Assembly (NCBI GenBank): GCA_005879245.1
Contig: VBLA01000434.1
Span: 1 to 6,397 of the forward strand
DNA: 6,397 bases
Direction: 5' to 3'
From: Deltaproteobacteria bacterium
Lineage (GTDB): Bacteria > Desulfobacterota > Binatia > DP-6
A program made the translations under genes and the position numbers. Under the pieces are notes generated by a model. That model saw nothing but the letters and a program-made list of their open reading frames with translations. It made no database searches and was not told the DNA's origin. Positions 5,791 through 6,397 of this stretch are shown in pieces (positions within the stretch are counted from its first letter, which is position 1; each line of letters starts with the position of its first letter).

Positions 5791-6080
5791 TGTCCCCGGC
5801 GGTTGCGGATGAAGACTTGGACGAGACGCATGGCGATGCGGTAGCCGACGACGCAGAGAACGGCGTCGCGCACGGAGATGACCGAGAGGGCGTGCGTCGC
5901 GTCGGAGAGCTTCACCTGGCCGAGGACCTGGAGCACCTGCCAGGCCGTCTGAGCGCAGAAGACGAGGACGACGAGCAGACCGACGGCCGCCACCACGCCC
6001 AGCGCCTCGCGCACGAGGGTCCTGAACGGGCTCTCGTTGGTGAGTTCGAGCGTGGCGGCCGGCGCCTCCACGTGGTGCAT
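5787..6080 (-). CDS. Small membrane protein downstream of pilT
   Basis: 97 residues from ATG 6080, family not recognised. Seen: an N-terminal soluble part (MHHVEAPAATLELTNESPF), a clear transmembrane helix at about residues 27-45 (LGVVAAVGLLVVLVF), a short loop, and a second, more amphipathic hydrophobic segment near 67-91 (VISVRDAVLCVVGY) ending in a basic tail RNRRGQ. The frame is open to 6290, and GTG 6167 would add 29 residues; ATG 6080 is preferred because G/C at third positions drops upstream of it, but no good ribosome binding site marks either. It is on the same strand as the pilT-type gene, 146 bp behind it, so it may be co-transcribed; a role in pili is only a guess. Its stop codon overlaps the edge of repeat copy 2. 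Confidence 0.65.
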   Translation of the reverse strand: MHHVEAPAATLELTNESPFRTLVREALGVVAAVGLLVVLVFCAQTAWQVLQVLGQVKLSDATHALSVISVRDAVLCVVGYRIAMRLVQVFIRNRRGQ

Positions 6081-6226
6081 TGCCCACGGCACGCGGGCCT
6101 GCAGTGCAACGCCGATGCCACGTGAGACCACACCTGGAGGCACGCTCGGCGTGGCGTCGAGCGACACCCTCGTGACGGTCCGCCGGAACGGCGACGGATC
6201 CCGCCGGGCAGGGAGCGCGACGCCGC

Positions 6227-6397
6227 TCAGGCAGCGGCGCCCGCGGCGGCGCCGCCGTTCAACCCCGGGGGCCGCGGCGGCAGCGCGCACTGCTCGATGA
6301 GCCCCCGCTTCATCAGGTCGGCGAGCGCCAGGTCGAGCGTCTGCATCCCGAGGCGCTGGCTGGTCTGCATGATCGAGGGGATCTGGTGCAGCTTCCC
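6227..6397 (-). CDS. PilT-family twitching-motility ATPase, C-terminal end
   Basis: Only the last 56 residues are in the window. They read GKLHQIPSIMQTSQRLGMQT followed by LDLALADLMKRGLIEQ, the conserved C-terminal region of PilT-type ATPases (GK.HQI..IMQT and GMQTxxxALxxLxxRGLI), which power type IV pilus retraction at the inner membrane base. The Walker motifs and Asp/His boxes lie outside the window, so PilT, PilU and other paralogues cannot be told apart. The tail after the domain is Pro/Gly/Ala rich (LPPRPPGLNGGAAAGAAA) and ends at TGA 6227-6229. Confidence 0.8.
   Translation of the reverse strand, partial: GKLHQIPSIMQTSQRLGMQTLDLALADLMKRGLIEQCALPPRPPGLNGGAAAGAAA

Overview
The window is a high-GC (about 70 percent by eye) bacterial chromosome segment with strong G/C bias at third codon positions. 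An Obg GTPase followed by ProB, a type IV pilus retraction ATPase, and a citrate synthase of the ordinary bacterial length suggest a Gram-negative bacterium, perhaps an uncultured deltaproteobacterial-type or related lineage. That placement is inference; there is no rRNA or other marker to fix it.

Left part (1-1929, minus strand): obg then proB, 13 bases apart, read leftwards as an operon; proB runs off the left edge. A 108-bp divergent gap holding a perfect 19-bp palindrome separates them from the plus-strand pair. Middle (2038-4256, plus strand): a ten-helix EamA/DMT-type exporter, then a citrate synthase whose conserved N-terminus is only kept if translation starts at CTG 2967, overlapping the exporter's stop codon as CTGA. 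The citrate synthase also has unusual active-site residues.

Right-centre (4257-5790): a gene-poor, decaying stretch bracketed by two copies of a 168-169 bp structured repeat in inverted orientation. The first 59 bp of their shared core are identical. The rest differs, but mainly in ways that keep three hairpins paired. Each copy sits directly behind the 3' end of an intact gene, in the same orientation as that gene. Between them are a signal-peptide protein gene broken by two frameshifts (one a 5-bp tandem duplication), a wrecked DUF433/DUF5615 toxin-antitoxin pair carrying a nonsense codon and an internal deletion, and a short coding-like scrap.

Right end (5787-6397, minus strand): the last 56 residues of a PilT-type ATPase, then a 146-bp stretch (6081-6226) in which I see nothing definite, then a small two-helix membrane protein whose stop codon lies in the edge of the second repeat. 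The 199 bp between the two broken genes (5065-5263) holds only a strong ribosome binding site and a weak hairpin.

The best candidate for something undescribed is the repeat pair: a small structured element with compensatory stem changes, placed at gene ends, flanking a decay island.
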